A stretch of DNA of 15,575 nt from JAAOZP01 sp964616835 (GCA_964616835.1 CAZTSG010000030.1:1-15575), one strand, 5' to 3'. Shown: positions 1 to 6,937, numbered from the stretch's first letter. The notes: generated from the sequence alone by a model not told the origin. Numbers and translations: made by a program.

Positions 1-439
1 TTCTCCTTTTCATACCCTTGCTGTACGTTTTCATCTTATCGTCAATCCTATTGCCTAATCCCGACAATTTTATTGCCTCCTCCACTGCTTTCAGAACAGC
101 TCCTTCAGATTCGAAATATATTTTTGCAACTATGTATAGGTATTCTCGGCCACTAAGGTTTTTATAGGTTCCTGCCTCCTCAGCTAAGTAAGACATTATC
201 GTTCTTACTTTATCAGAATCTTTTACTACGTCAAAACCGAATACTTTTACCTCTCCTCCTGTAGGAAGAAGAAGCGTCGCGATAACTCTTAAGGTAGTGG
301 TTTTCCCAGCGCCGTTTGGACCTATTAATCCGAATATTTCACCTTTGTTGACCTCGAAAGAGACGCCGTCAACCGCCGTTATGGATCCGAATCGTTTTAC
401 AAGGTCTTTAACAACCACTGCAATACTGTTTCCTTCCAT
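1..439 (-). CDS. ABC transporter ATP-binding protein (N-terminal part, runs off left edge)
   Basis: The reverse strand encodes the first 146 residues of an ABC ATPase, starting with ATG at 439 and open to the window edge. Visible are the Walker A motif GPNGAGKTT (residues 40-48), a Q-loop region reading YLAEEAGTY (84-92, Glu where Gln is usual) and the signature YSKGMKRR (139-146). The YSKGMK form and the short linker are typical of ATPases paired with ABC-2 type permeases, which export drugs, lipids or polysaccharides. Walker B, the H-loop and any permease gene lie outside the window. A TATA-like element sits about 27 nt upstream, so the mRNA is probably leaderless. It is divergent from the glycosyltransferase gene at 562. 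Family assignment is secure; the substrate cannot be read from this piece. Confidence 0.93.
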   Translation of the reverse strand, partial: MEGNSIAVVVKDLVKRFGSITAVDGVSFEVNKGEIFGLIGPNGAGKTTTLRVIATLLLPTGGEVKVFGFDVVKDSDKVRTIMSYLAEEAGTYKNLSGREYLYIVAKIYFESEGAVLKAVEEAIKLSGLGNRIDDKMKTYSKGMKRR

Positions 440-460
440 AATTCGGCTTATTATGGCAAA

Positions 461-470
461 TAATATTTTT
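461..470 (-). promoter_or_regulatory. TATA box of the ABC ATPase gene
   Basis: The reverse strand reads AAAAATATTA here, centred about 27 nt before the ATG at 439. That spacing puts the expected transcription start at the start codon. Confidence 0.5.
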
Positions 471-522
471 AAGGTTAGTGTTTTCACCAGATTTTAAGTA
501 GAACCGGATATTTTTGAAAACT

Positions 523-530
523 ATTAAATA
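523..530 (+). promoter_or_regulatory. TATA box of the glycosyltransferase gene
   Basis: ATTAAATA is centred about 36 nt before the TTG start at 562. A transcription start near 552 would give a very short leader that includes AAGGA just before the start codon. Confidence 0.45.
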
Positions 531-561
531 CCTCTCGTGTTTACTGGAGTAAAAACAAGGA

Positions 562-1281
562 TTGGAATCCAAGAAAATATCGGTAGTAGTTCCAGCATTC
601 AATGAGGAAAAATACATAGAGAAATTGCTCGTTTCCCTGTGCAATCAAACAATATCTAGGGAAGATTATGAGATAATAATCGTTGATGGAGGAAGCACCG
701 ATAGGACTGTTGAAATATGCAGAAAATACGCTGATAAGATAATCGTGCAAGAAACACCTACTGTAGGTGGGGCTAGGAATGATGGTGTTAAACACGCTGA
801 TGCGGAGCTTATTTTCACAACTGATGCTGACTGCATAGTTGCATCAAACACTCTTGAAAGGATCATTAGTATCTTCAATTCTCACCCTGAAGTCGTTATG
901 GTTTACGGGATTGTAACACCGTTGGAGAAAAGATTCAGGTATGCATTTCTACTCGAACTTAACAATGCTTTTGTCAAGATCCTCTACAGGTTTAGAATAT
1001 ACTTAAGCATAGGTTCAAGCATAGCATTTAGGAAAAAGTACTTCAAATGGGTTAAGGGATTTCCAACGGTTGGAGCAGGAGACGATTATGGCTTCTCCTT
1101 CAGGATGAGGAGGGTTGGCGAAGTAAAGCTTGACGAAGGACTGAGAGTATATTTCTCCATGAGGAGGTATGAAAAATACGGTTTTGCAAGAAGCTTCTAC
1201 GAGTGGCTGTACAACGTGTTCAGCGAGTTATTGAAGAGAAGAATACCGCCTGATAAAATATACCATAGAAAAACGTATTAG
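562..1281 (+). CDS. Family 2 glycosyltransferase (GT-A fold)
   Basis: A 239-residue cytoplasmic glycosyltransferase of family GT2, which transfers a sugar from a nucleotide-sugar donor. Motifs in order: ISVVVPAFNEE (6-16), nucleotide-binding VDGGSTDRT (41-49), metal-binding DAD (88-90), and GDDYGFSFRM (173-182) at the position of the acceptor/catalytic acid motif. A basic C-terminal tail follows and I see no membrane segment. The start is TTG: an in-frame TAA lies four codons upstream, no other usual start lies between, and the GT2 fold begins at once. It is followed by a small membrane protein and a ROK sugar kinase, with a flippase beyond, suggesting glycan or glycolipid synthesis. Donor and acceptor sugars are unknown. 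Confidence 0.92.
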   Translation: MESKKISVVVPAFNEEKYIEKLLVSLCNQTISREDYEIIIVDGGSTDRTVEICRKYADKIIVQETPTVGGARNDGVKHADAELIFTTDADCIVASNTLERIISIFNSHPEVVMVYGIVTPLEKRFRYAFLLELNNAFVKILYRFRIYLSIGSSIAFRKKYFKWVKGFPTVGAGDDYGFSFRMRRVGEVKLDEGLRVYFSMRRYEKYGFARSFYEWLYNVFSELLKRRIPPDKIYHRKTY

Positions 1282-1349
1282 ACTGAGGATTCTTAATCAT
1301 AAAGTTAATGTCACAGCTTTGCTTAAACAGTTATAACAATTTAGAAAGG

Positions 1350-1357
1350 TTTTTTAA
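1350..1357 (+). promoter_or_regulatory. TATA box of the small membrane protein gene
   Basis: TTTTTTAA is centred only about 15 nt before the ATG at 1369 but 30 nt before a second in-frame ATG at 1384. This favours the internal start. A weaker TTATAA at 1331-1336 would suit the first ATG. Confidence 0.4.
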
Positions 1358-1368
1358 CCCCTCTGCTT

Positions 1369-1731
1369 ATGAAGATAATCTACATGCTGCCGATAGAGGT
1401 TCCGGAGGCTTTCCTAGGCACAACTCAATTAATAGCAGTCTTCTGGTTTTATGATAAGGCTACGCGAATAGTTCTTGAAAAGATTAGGAGCAGAGGATTC
1501 AAATGTTCTGTAAAGGGCCTGAGAATACACCACTGGTTTATTGGTATTATGATTACTTTCATCGGTCTTCTCATGCTTCCGTTTCAAAACATTATGGTCC
1601 TTCTCTACGAGACCGGGCCCATAAGTCTTCCAATGAAGCTGAGCTCTGGGACAATAACGATGGGTTTCAGGATTTTCATAGATGACTTGAAAGACCTAAA
1701 GAGACAGCTTAAAAGCCTGTTTAAAAGATAA
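1369..1731 (+). CDS. Small membrane protein with paired His and paired Asp motifs, function unknown
   Basis: 120 residues, not assigned to a named family. A hydrophobic segment lies near residues 12-28 and a second, stronger one near 56-80. The second begins directly after LRIHHW, with H54 and H55. The C-terminal half contains TMGFRIFIDDLKDL with D105 and D106, followed by a basic tail. His-His and Asp-Asp at the two ends of a membrane region suggest a metal site near the membrane face; this is inference. The start is uncertain: ATG at 1369 gives 120 residues and ATG at 1384 gives 115, and the TATA spacing favours 1384. It lies between the GT2 and ROK kinase genes on the same strand, each of which has its own TATA element. 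Confidence 0.75.
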   Translation: MKIIYMLPIEVPEAFLGTTQLIAVFWFYDKATRIVLEKIRSRGFKCSVKGLRIHHWFIGIMITFIGLLMLPFQNIMVLLYETGPISLPMKLSSGTITMGFRIFIDDLKDLKRQLKSLFKR

Positions 1732-1732
1732 A

Positions 1733-1738
1733 TTTAAA
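1733..1738 (+). promoter_or_regulatory. TATA box of the ROK kinase gene
   Basis: TTTAAA is centred 29 nt before the TTG start at 1765, overlapping the end of the preceding gene. This supports a leaderless mRNA with a TTG start. Confidence 0.55.
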
Positions 1739-1764
1739 GCCTATTTTTAGGACTTGAAAAAGAG

Positions 1765-2733
1765 TTGAGCATAATCCTTGGAATAGATATTGGAGCAACG
1801 AACATTAGGGTTGCTGCAGCAGATTTAAACGGAAATATCCTCTTAAAGCATAGTGAGAAAACTGTCAGAGAATCTGGAATAGGGGTAGTGGATCAGGTGA
1901 TCAGGATAAGCGATACTGTTCTAAGCTCACTTAAGCTCCGGAGAGGGGATGTTAAAAGTATTGGCATAGGCTCAATAGGGCCACTTGATTTGAAAAAAGG
2001 GCTGATAGTTAATCCCCCTAATCTTAAAGTAGGCATAATCCCAATAGTCGAAGCGATTGGGAAATATTTCAAAGTTCCCGTTAGGCTGTTGAACGATTGC
2101 GTTGCAGCAGTCCTAGGCGAAAAAAGGTTTGGAGCCGGGAGGAACTTGGAGAACATAGTCTATATCACTATAAGTACAGGGATAGGTTGCGGAGCGATTG
2201 TAGACGGGCACCTCCTTCTAGGCAAGGACGGTAATGCGCATGAGATAGGGCATACAGTAGTAGATAAGGACGGTTTACTTACGTGTGGTTGTGGTAAACG
2301 GGGGCATTGGGAAGCCTATTGCAGTGGGAGAGGCATTATAAATTATTCCAGAATCCTCCTGGAGGAGTGGGATGTGGAGTTTGATAAGTGCTCCCTAAGC
2401 AAATACTCGCAGGGAGATATTTCGAAAATGACTTCTGAAACACTCTTTAAAGCGGCTAGGGAAGGAGACGAGGTTGCGCTAAAAATAATGGATAAAGTCG
2501 GATTGCTAAATGCGATTGGTTTCGCCAATGCTATAGAGGCTTATGATCCGGAGCTCATAACTGTTGGAGGGTCGGTGGCGCTTTACAACAGCGAGATCAT
2601 ACTCAAACCGGTTAGAGAAAAAGTTTCAGAATACGCTATGAATAGATTACCCGAGATAGTCATAACCCCCCTAGGAGAGGACATAGTGCTCTACGGTGCA
2701 TTAGCCGCTGCAATAGAAGCGTTTTCTAACTAA
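1765..2733 (+). CDS. ROK-family sugar kinase (ATP-dependent hexokinase/glucokinase type)
   Basis: 322 residues with the full ROK kinase plan and no N-terminal helix-turn-helix, so a kinase rather than a repressor. Visible are the phosphate-binding GIDIGATN (6-13), LLNDCVAAVLGE (108-119) with the likely catalytic base D111, the STGIGCG loop (137-143), the sugar and zinc motif HEIGH (159-163) and CGCGKRGHWE (174-183). In the usual ROK signature a third Cys stands where H181 is found here, so zinc would be held by H163, C174, C176 and possibly H181. Crenarchaeal members of this family are broad-specificity ATP-dependent hexokinases; the substrate here is inferred to be glucose or a related hexose. 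The TTG start is supported by the TATA spacing. Its stop codon overlaps that of the convergent flippase gene. Confidence 0.92.
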   Translation: MSIILGIDIGATNIRVAAADLNGNILLKHSEKTVRESGIGVVDQVIRISDTVLSSLKLRRGDVKSIGIGSIGPLDLKKGLIVNPPNLKVGIIPIVEAIGKYFKVPVRLLNDCVAAVLGEKRFGAGRNLENIVYITISTGIGCGAIVDGHLLLGKDGNAHEIGHTVVDKDGLLTCGCGKRGHWEAYCSGRGIINYSRILLEEWDVEFDKCSLSKYSQGDISKMTSETLFKAAREGDEVALKIMDKVGLLNAIGFANAIEAYDPELITVGGSVALYNSEIILKPVREKVSEYAMNRLPEIVITPLGEDIVLYGALAAAIEAFSN

Positions 2734-4226
2734 TCTTTCATAATTCTAAGAGATTTTAGAGCAGACTTTAAAAATTCTCTAGACTTACTGTCGATAGTAA
2801 GCAGAACAGCAAAATAGACAACGATACCAAGCAGGATTACTGGCATCAGCGAAACCATGACAACAAATATCTGCTCACTTTTAGCGGATTCAGGATAGAA
2901 AATACAGAGCATGATGGACATTACTATTCCAGATGTTAAAAACTTTAAGATTCTAGGAATGTTGAAATGAAACTTAATAAGCTTCTTAGATACTTTGAGA
3001 TAATACAGTGTAGTAGCAATGTTTATTAGTAGGAAGCAAGATATCGATACCAGAGATATCAGAGCATGTGAACTACCCATATCATTAAGAATTTTAACAG
3101 TCAAAGACAGCACTATAATGTAAAAAAGAGAACCTGCAACCTCAATAAGAGGTATCTTCATTAAGTATGATCCTGCAATATTTCTCAAAGCGACATCTTC
3201 ATTAGCATCAACTTTTTCAATACCCTGGATAACTGAAGAAAATATTCTTTTAAACACAATAACCGCGTAACACAATGAAGCAGCTCTAAGAACATCGTAT
3301 AATTGTCCGTATTCTCTCCTTAATAAGTATAGCATAGGCTCGGCAAGAATGAGTTGCCCAAGCACCATAGGTATGAGAAACATTAAAACAAGCTCTACGG
3401 AGTCCTCAACGTCTTTACCTGTTCCGCTCGAGAGGAGCTTGGGATACAGACCTATTGCCAATGCTTCAGAGAAACCTATCACCATAGCAAAAGTGCTCGC
3501 CGCCTTGATGTAAGCTACTGGAAGGATGGACCCAGTTACAAATGTTAAAACCAAGATGTCCAGCATTTTTACAAATCCTGGCGCCCATGAAATTAGCGGT
3601 ACTAAACTCGTTTTAAACCATCTACGTAAATCCTCTAGTGAAATGCTTCCCTTAAAATATTCAGAAAGATTAAGGAAATAGTAGAGCAATTGTATGAGCA
3701 ATGCAAAGTCTATTGAAAGAACTGCGCCAAGAAGCAAAATCCTCATGTAGCCTACTAGTAATGCTCCAATAATTACCTTAGAGAATTCGAAGACAAGAGT
3801 TCCATAGCCAATTACCTGTGGCTTCATTGCTTGGAAGACGGATTCGAGGCTTGATGTATGATACATGATAACGATCCAAAGCATAAATGCACATACTACA
3901 GAAGTATCAATGAATATTTGTGAAGAGAAGACTGGAGAAATAATTAGAAATACCAATGTGAAAATAACAGACATCATGCTATTGAAGAATACTCCGGATT
4001 TTGCAACCTGTCTCCCCCTTCTCAAATCTCTTACAAGCCAATAATTTACGATGTATGAAGGAATTGCAAAATAAGAAAGCAGGTTAGAGTAGAATTGCCA
4101 GGTTCCGAAAGCTTCCTCGCTAAGCCTCCTAGTAACTATTATTGTAAACATTAATCCTGTTAAAACCGACAATATTTTAGAAGCGAAGTTAACCAGCCCC
4201 GAGTATCTGAGCCGAATATCTTTCAA
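2730..4226 (-). CDS. Polysaccharide/lipid-linked oligosaccharide flippase (Wzx-like, MOP superfamily)
   Basis: 498 residues, almost entirely hydrophobic, with about 12-14 membrane segments separated by short charged loops. The opening resembles polysaccharide-transporter family proteins: a first helix, then TRRLSEEAFGTWQFYSNLLS (32-51), a pattern common in Wzx and archaeal Agl-type flippases. These move lipid-linked glycans across the membrane. The start is TTG at 4226, with TTTAAA 28 nt upstream. Its stop overlaps the ROK kinase stop by 4 bp, so the two genes are convergent. With the GT2 and ROK kinase genes it suggests surface-glycan or N-glycan assembly, though a complete glycan cluster is not visible. 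Family assignment rests on topology and the N-terminal pattern. Confidence 0.86.
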   Translation of the reverse strand: MKDIRLRYSGLVNFASKILSVLTGLMFTIIVTRRLSEEAFGTWQFYSNLLSYFAIPSYIVNYWLVRDLRRGRQVAKSGVFFNSMMSVIFTLVFLIISPVFSSQIFIDTSVVCAFMLWIVIMYHTSSLESVFQAMKPQVIGYGTLVFEFSKVIIGALLVGYMRILLLGAVLSIDFALLIQLLYYFLNLSEYFKGSISLEDLRRWFKTSLVPLISWAPGFVKMLDILVLTFVTGSILPVAYIKAASTFAMVIGFSEALAIGLYPKLLSSGTGKDVEDSVELVLMFLIPMVLGQLILAEPMLYLLRREYGQLYDVLRAASLCYAVIVFKRIFSSVIQGIEKVDANEDVALRNIAGSYLMKIPLIEVAGSLFYIIVLSLTVKILNDMGSSHALISLVSISCFLLINIATTLYYLKVSKKLIKFHFNIPRILKFLTSGIVMSIMLCIFYPESAKSEQIFVVMVSLMPVILLGIVVYFAVLLTIDSKSREFLKSALKSLRIMKD

Positions 4227-4251
4227 GACGCTGAGTACAGAACTTAGCCTA

Positions 4252-4257
4252 TTTAAA
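4252..4257 (-). promoter_or_regulatory. TATA box of the flippase gene
   Basis: TTTAAA on the reverse strand is centred 28 nt before the TTG at 4226. Between box and start lies an imperfect inverted repeat, CTGAGT (4231-4236) and ACTTAG (4242-4247), with one mismatch. Confidence 0.55.
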
Positions 4258-4293
4258 AACTATTTTGTTCTCTCATCATGCTTGGAATAATCT

Positions 4294-5115
4294 TCAATAG
4301 CAAAAAACTGTTTCAAGACCTATTTCTCTAGCTATTTTCAAAACGTTTCTCTTGAGTTCATCGTAATACAGGGGTTTTGAAAAAAATATTCTTTTCCATT
4401 CCTCGTAGAGATTAGAATACTTCTGCAATACAATTTTGGAAACCATACTCCAAACCATTGGCCTAAGGTTTAGCCTATCCACATAAACATAATCTGCACC
4501 AGCTTTTTTAAATTTCAACAGCAAGTCTTCAACATTACTATCTGAGAGGAATGGGAGGACCGGGCCGAAGAAAACGTACGTTCTCAACCCGTTACTTTTT
4601 GCAATACTAATCGCCTCAAGCCTTTCCTCAGGCTTTGATGAAAAGGGTTCAAAATCTCTGCTTATCTTCTCATCCATAGTAATTATTGTTACTCCGACTT
4701 CATTAGACCTGTTTGTGCTTAAAATATCTAGGTCTCTCGTAACCAAGTTTGATTTGGTTTGTATTGTTATTGGAAAACCGTTTTGGACAAGTATGTCCAC
4801 TATTTTCCTAGTCAACTCGTATTTCTTCTCCATCGGTTGATAGGGATCAGTAAGAGAGCTCAAATATACTCTTCCAATCTTCTTGTTCTTCACCTCTTTA
4901 GAGAGAACGCTTATCGCATTAATTTTAACGTCTAGGAATTCTCCCCATTCTTCTTTCTTCCTCCTGAATCTGAAGGTGATTCCCGCAGCGTAGCAATATC
5001 GACACCCATGCTGACACCCAACGTAAGGGTTGATGCAGTAGTCAGCTATCGCGCTTTTGTTTAAAAGCGATTTACACTCTATCTCCCTAACTATCACAAC
5101 ACCGCTAGAGCTCAA
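4294..5115 (-). CDS. Radical SAM protein of the spore-photoproduct-lyase-like family (COG1533 type)
   Basis: 273 residues from TTG at 5115. The 4Fe-4S/SAM motif is CQHGCRYCY (34-42, ligands C34, C38, C41), preceded by CINPYVGC. Further on, SSLTDPYQPMEKKYELTR is the conserved block of this family, which is related to DNA photoproduct lyase. Most archaeal members lack a proven reaction, so a DNA-repair role is not assured. A GTG at 5097 is an alternative start: it lies 26 nt after a TATA-like TTATAA and gives a protein beginning MIVREIECKSLLNKS, close to where the conserved region begins. The gene is leftward, 99 bp after the geranylgeranyl-reductase-like gene and 67 bp before the flippase gene, each with its own promoter. 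Confidence 0.88.
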   Translation of the reverse strand: MSSSGVVIVREIECKSLLNKSAIADYCINPYVGCQHGCRYCYAAGITFRFRRKKEEWGEFLDVKINAISVLSKEVKNKKIGRVYLSSLTDPYQPMEKKYELTRKIVDILVQNGFPITIQTKSNLVTRDLDILSTNRSNEVGVTIITMDEKISRDFEPFSSKPEERLEAISIAKSNGLRTYVFFGPVLPFLSDSNVEDLLLKFKKAGADYVYVDRLNLRPMVWSMVSKIVLQKYSNLYEEWKRIFFSKPLYYDELKRNVLKIAREIGLETVFCY

Positions 5116-5119
5116 AAAT

Positions 5120-5127
5120 CTTATAAG
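5120..5127 (-). promoter_or_regulatory. TATA box of the radical SAM gene
   Basis: CTTATAAG is centred about 26 nt before the GTG at 5097. A second A/T-rich box (TATAAAAAG on the reverse strand) lies at 5128-5136. Neither is well spaced for the TTG at 5115. Confidence 0.4.
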
Positions 5128-5184
5128 CTTTTTATAATTGTTGGTTCAAGTTTCATCAAATCATCGCAATGAGACTAGAGGATG

Positions 5185-5216
5185 AACCTAAAGCTCCCGG
5201 CTTCGTTGAGTAGGTT
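5185..5216 (-). repeat. Bulged hairpin at the end of the geranylgeranyl-reductase-like gene
   Basis: Arms AACCTA (5185-5190) and TAGGTT (5211-5216) enclose a second stem, AAGC (5191-5194) and GCTT (5200-5203), with a five-base loop and a seven-base one-sided bulge. It overlaps the stop codon at 5215-5217. It could be a transcript-end structure, but no T-run follows directly in the reading direction. Confidence 0.35.
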
Positions 5217-6264
5217 ACTCTAAGAAGTCGGGATCTAAGATTTTTCCTGCCAAAAGGTCCAGACCAAGAATTCTGATGAATGTGAAAGAGAGCGGTATTT
5301 TCCTCATCGCGTTGAACAACCTCCTCATCCAAAACCCCTTATTCAAAGCCTCCCCAATAATCTTCTTCCACCTAGAATCATACAACTCGGCGAGAAAACG
5401 TTCTTCAAAAACATTTTCTTCAAGAGCTTTTATGCATGCGTTTCCAGCGATCTCGCTGCAAATCCTCCCGTAAACGAGCCCTCCGAAAGAAAAGGGCTTA
5501 ACTTGGCATGCAGCATCGCCTACGAGAACTACTCCTCGCGCAACGGTTTTATCCATCACACCGAATCTCACCAAATCTCCTACAGGCTTTTCAACTACTT
5601 CTAAGCTAAGCTTCTTTAAGAGGAGTCTCATTCGAGGAAGAGGATTACCCCTAGTCGCTAACCCTACCCTAGCCGTACTGTTGCTTAAGGGAACTATCCA
5701 GGCAAAAGCGTCTCTGGAAAACTCTGATTCAAACCTTAATTCCACAACATCCTTTTCGAAAAAACCTTTTGCAACGCATTGGAGCGTAAGCAAAATATTC
5801 TCAGGCTGCTTTAAACCGACTAGCTTGGATGTGATAGAGTTAGGACCATCTGCACCAATCAGCATTTTGCCCGAGTAAAAGCTACCATTGTTCGTGACAA
5901 CCCTACCGTCCTTAAGACCTATCGCTCTCTCCCTTGTTCTTATTTCCACCATGTTTTCAGAGGCTTTTTCAGCAAGATATTTATCGTAACCCCTTCTGTC
6001 TATCACCATCATCTTTTTCGGATAAGAGACTTCGAAGCACCTTTTTTCAAAGCAGAACCTTGCTGTTTCCACCGTGTTTAAAACGAGGCTTTGAGGAATA
6101 TTTCCTATTCTCCGACTGACTAAGCCTGTGCACTGTTCCGGCCTACCTATTTCGCCGTGTTCTTCGAGAACTATTGTTTTAAAGCCTTTTTTAGAAATTA
6201 ATGATCCGGTTATTAGACCTGAAGGGCCTCCTCCAATAACTAACGCGTCGCATTCGAAACTCAT
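5215..6264 (-). CDS. Geranylgeranyl-reductase-family FAD-dependent oxidoreductase
   Basis: 349 residues. The N-terminal Rossmann motif is VIGGGPSG (9-16) with the ribose-binding acid at E34/E35. It is followed by CTGLVS (45-50), whose Cys matches the conserved active-region Cys of archaeal geranylgeranyl reductases. GADGPNS (137-143), FAWIVP (187-192, a variant of the YxWxFP substrate motif) and VGDAA (248-252, FAD binding) complete the fold. Such enzymes hydrogenate the isoprenoid double bonds of archaeal membrane lipids or prenyl carriers. At 349 residues it is shorter than the well-studied Thermoplasma and Sulfolobus enzymes, mainly at the C-terminus, so it may be a paralogue acting on another prenyl substrate. 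It starts 15 bp after the stop of the small membrane protein gene, probably in one transcript. Confidence 0.88.
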   Translation of the reverse strand: MSFECDALVIGGGPSGLITGSLISKKGFKTIVLEEHGEIGRPEQCTGLVSRRIGNIPQSLVLNTVETARFCFEKRCFEVSYPKKMMVIDRRGYDKYLAEKASENMVEIRTRERAIGLKDGRVVTNNGSFYSGKMLIGADGPNSITSKLVGLKQPENILLTLQCVAKGFFEKDVVELRFESEFSRDAFAWIVPLSNSTARVGLATRGNPLPRMRLLLKKLSLEVVEKPVGDLVRFGVMDKTVARGVVLVGDAACQVKPFSFGGLVYGRICSEIAGNACIKALEENVFEERFLAELYDSRWKKIIGEALNKGFWMRRLFNAMRKIPLSFTFIRILGLDLLAGKILDPDFLE

Positions 6265-6279
6265 TGAGACTCGTTAATC

Positions 6280-6579
6280 TTAGGGCTTCTTTTCCTCAGG
6301 CCCGGGTGCAACAGTTTCCTGCGCGGGAGGCGGCGGGGGCGGTTCTTTAGCACTCTCGATCTCTTTCTCAATTTCTTCAATCGGCTTAGGCGGAGGCGTT
6401 GTGGCAAGCGTGTAACCTATCCAACCCAGTATGAACAATACGAAGCCTACTGCAAGGAAAGCTGTTACTTGGAGCACGAGCATTTGCCATGGAGAGAGGA
6501 ACACAAGCCATAAGTATAATACGGCTCCCACCACTGAGCCTAGGAAAAGAAGCAACCCCAATGCCTGATCCTTATTCAT
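6280..6579 (-). CDS. Small two-helix membrane protein with proline-rich tail
   Basis: 99 residues, ATG start. Two hydrophobic segments, about residues 6-29 and 32-58, are joined by a short turn. The remaining tail is soluble: TTPPPKPIEEIEKEIESA followed by six prolines in a row and an acidic, lysine-ended terminus. This suggests a membrane-anchored cytoplasmic tail that binds a partner, but the function is unknown. A TATA element 30 nt upstream overlaps the end of the winged-helix gene. The geranylgeranyl-reductase-like gene follows after 15 bp and probably shares its transcript, which may hint at a role in membrane-lipid metabolism; that link is inference. Confidence 0.8.
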   Translation of the reverse strand: MNKDQALGLLLFLGSVVGAVLYLWLVFLSPWQMLVLQVTAFLAVGFVLFILGWIGYTLATTPPPKPIEEIEKEIESAKEPPPPPPAQETVAPGPEEKKP

Positions 6580-6604
6580 GGGTGTGAAAAGCGGCTTTAT
6601 ACAC

Positions 6605-6613
6605 TATATAAAT
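6605..6613 (-). promoter_or_regulatory. TATA box of the membrane protein/reductase operon
   Basis: TTTATATAG on the reverse strand is centred 30 nt before the ATG at 6579. Confidence 0.55.
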
Positions 6614-6826
6614 TTATTGCTCCTCTATTACAAGGCCCTTATCCTTAAGCCTTTTTAAGACAGCATCGAGCTCCCAGAGATGACATGAGGAAACCCTCCA
6701 TATTTTGGAAACCGGTAGTTTGCCTTCCCTCCTAATCAGCTCGTAGACTTTTCTCTCAAGATCTTCTAAATCAGCTTTCTCAAGCAAGTATTCGTGGGGA
6801 CCTAGAACAACCCATTCCTCCACCAT
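6614..6826 (-). CDS. Small winged-helix protein
   Basis: 70 residues from the preferred ATG at 6826. The frame is open further up to a TTG at 6886 and an ATG at 6877, giving 90 or 87 residues. I prefer 6826 because a TATA-like element lies 28 nt before it and the extra residues look unstructured. The body reads as a winged helix: a helix LERKVYELIRREG, a recognition-type segment LPVSKIWRVSSCHLWELDAVLKRLKDKG and a final strand LVIEEQ. It could be a DNA-binding regulator or a protein-interaction domain; no effector domain is present. It is divergent from argG, whose start region carries a palindrome, so control of argG is possible but unproven. Confidence 0.75.
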   Translation of the reverse strand: MVEEWVVLGPHEYLLEKADLEDLERKVYELIRREGKLPVSKIWRVSSCHLWELDAVLKRLKDKGLVIEEQ

Positions 6827-6850
6827 AACAGGAATGAGAGAAGGTAGGAA

Positions 6851-6858
6851 TATATTGG
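6851..6858 (-). promoter_or_regulatory. TATA-like element of the winged-helix gene
   Basis: AATATA-type sequence on the reverse strand, centred about 28 nt before the ATG at 6826. It argues for the shorter protein. Confidence 0.4.
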
Positions 6859-6892
6859 CTTTATGCTTAGAAAGCATGACTATCAATAATAG

Positions 6893-6898
6893 TTTAAA
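6893..6898 (+). promoter_or_regulatory. TATA box of argG
   Basis: TTTAAA within AGTTTAAATA is centred 30 nt before the argG ATG, the spacing of a leaderless mRNA. Confidence 0.65.
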
Positions 6899-6917
6899 TA
6901 CTGCTTGTGAAAAAGCT

Positions 6918-6937
6918 CTTCCCCAATGCCGGGGAAG
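6918..6937. repeat. Perfect inverted repeat over the argG start codon
   Basis: CTTCCCC (6918-6924) and GGGGAAG (6931-6937) are exact complements around the loop AATGCC, which contains the argG start codon. It covers the predicted transcription start, so it may act as a DNA operator rather than an RNA hairpin. Confidence 0.55.

Noticed and set aside
1740..1751. CCTATTTTTAGG as an operator of the ROK kinase gene
   Set aside because: Only four-base arms in an A/T-rich promoter; too weak to support.
5145..5214. C/D box small RNA between the reductase and radical SAM genes
   Set aside because: GATGA-like C-box sequences occur on both strands, but no properly spaced CTGA D box was found.
5181..5215. 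Relic of an IS200/IS605 (TnpB) right end, suggested by GAAGCCGGGAGCTTTAGGTTCATC-like wording
   Set aside because: The resemblance is from memory only; no TnpB or TnpA remnant lies nearby and the complementary arm expected in such ends is missing.
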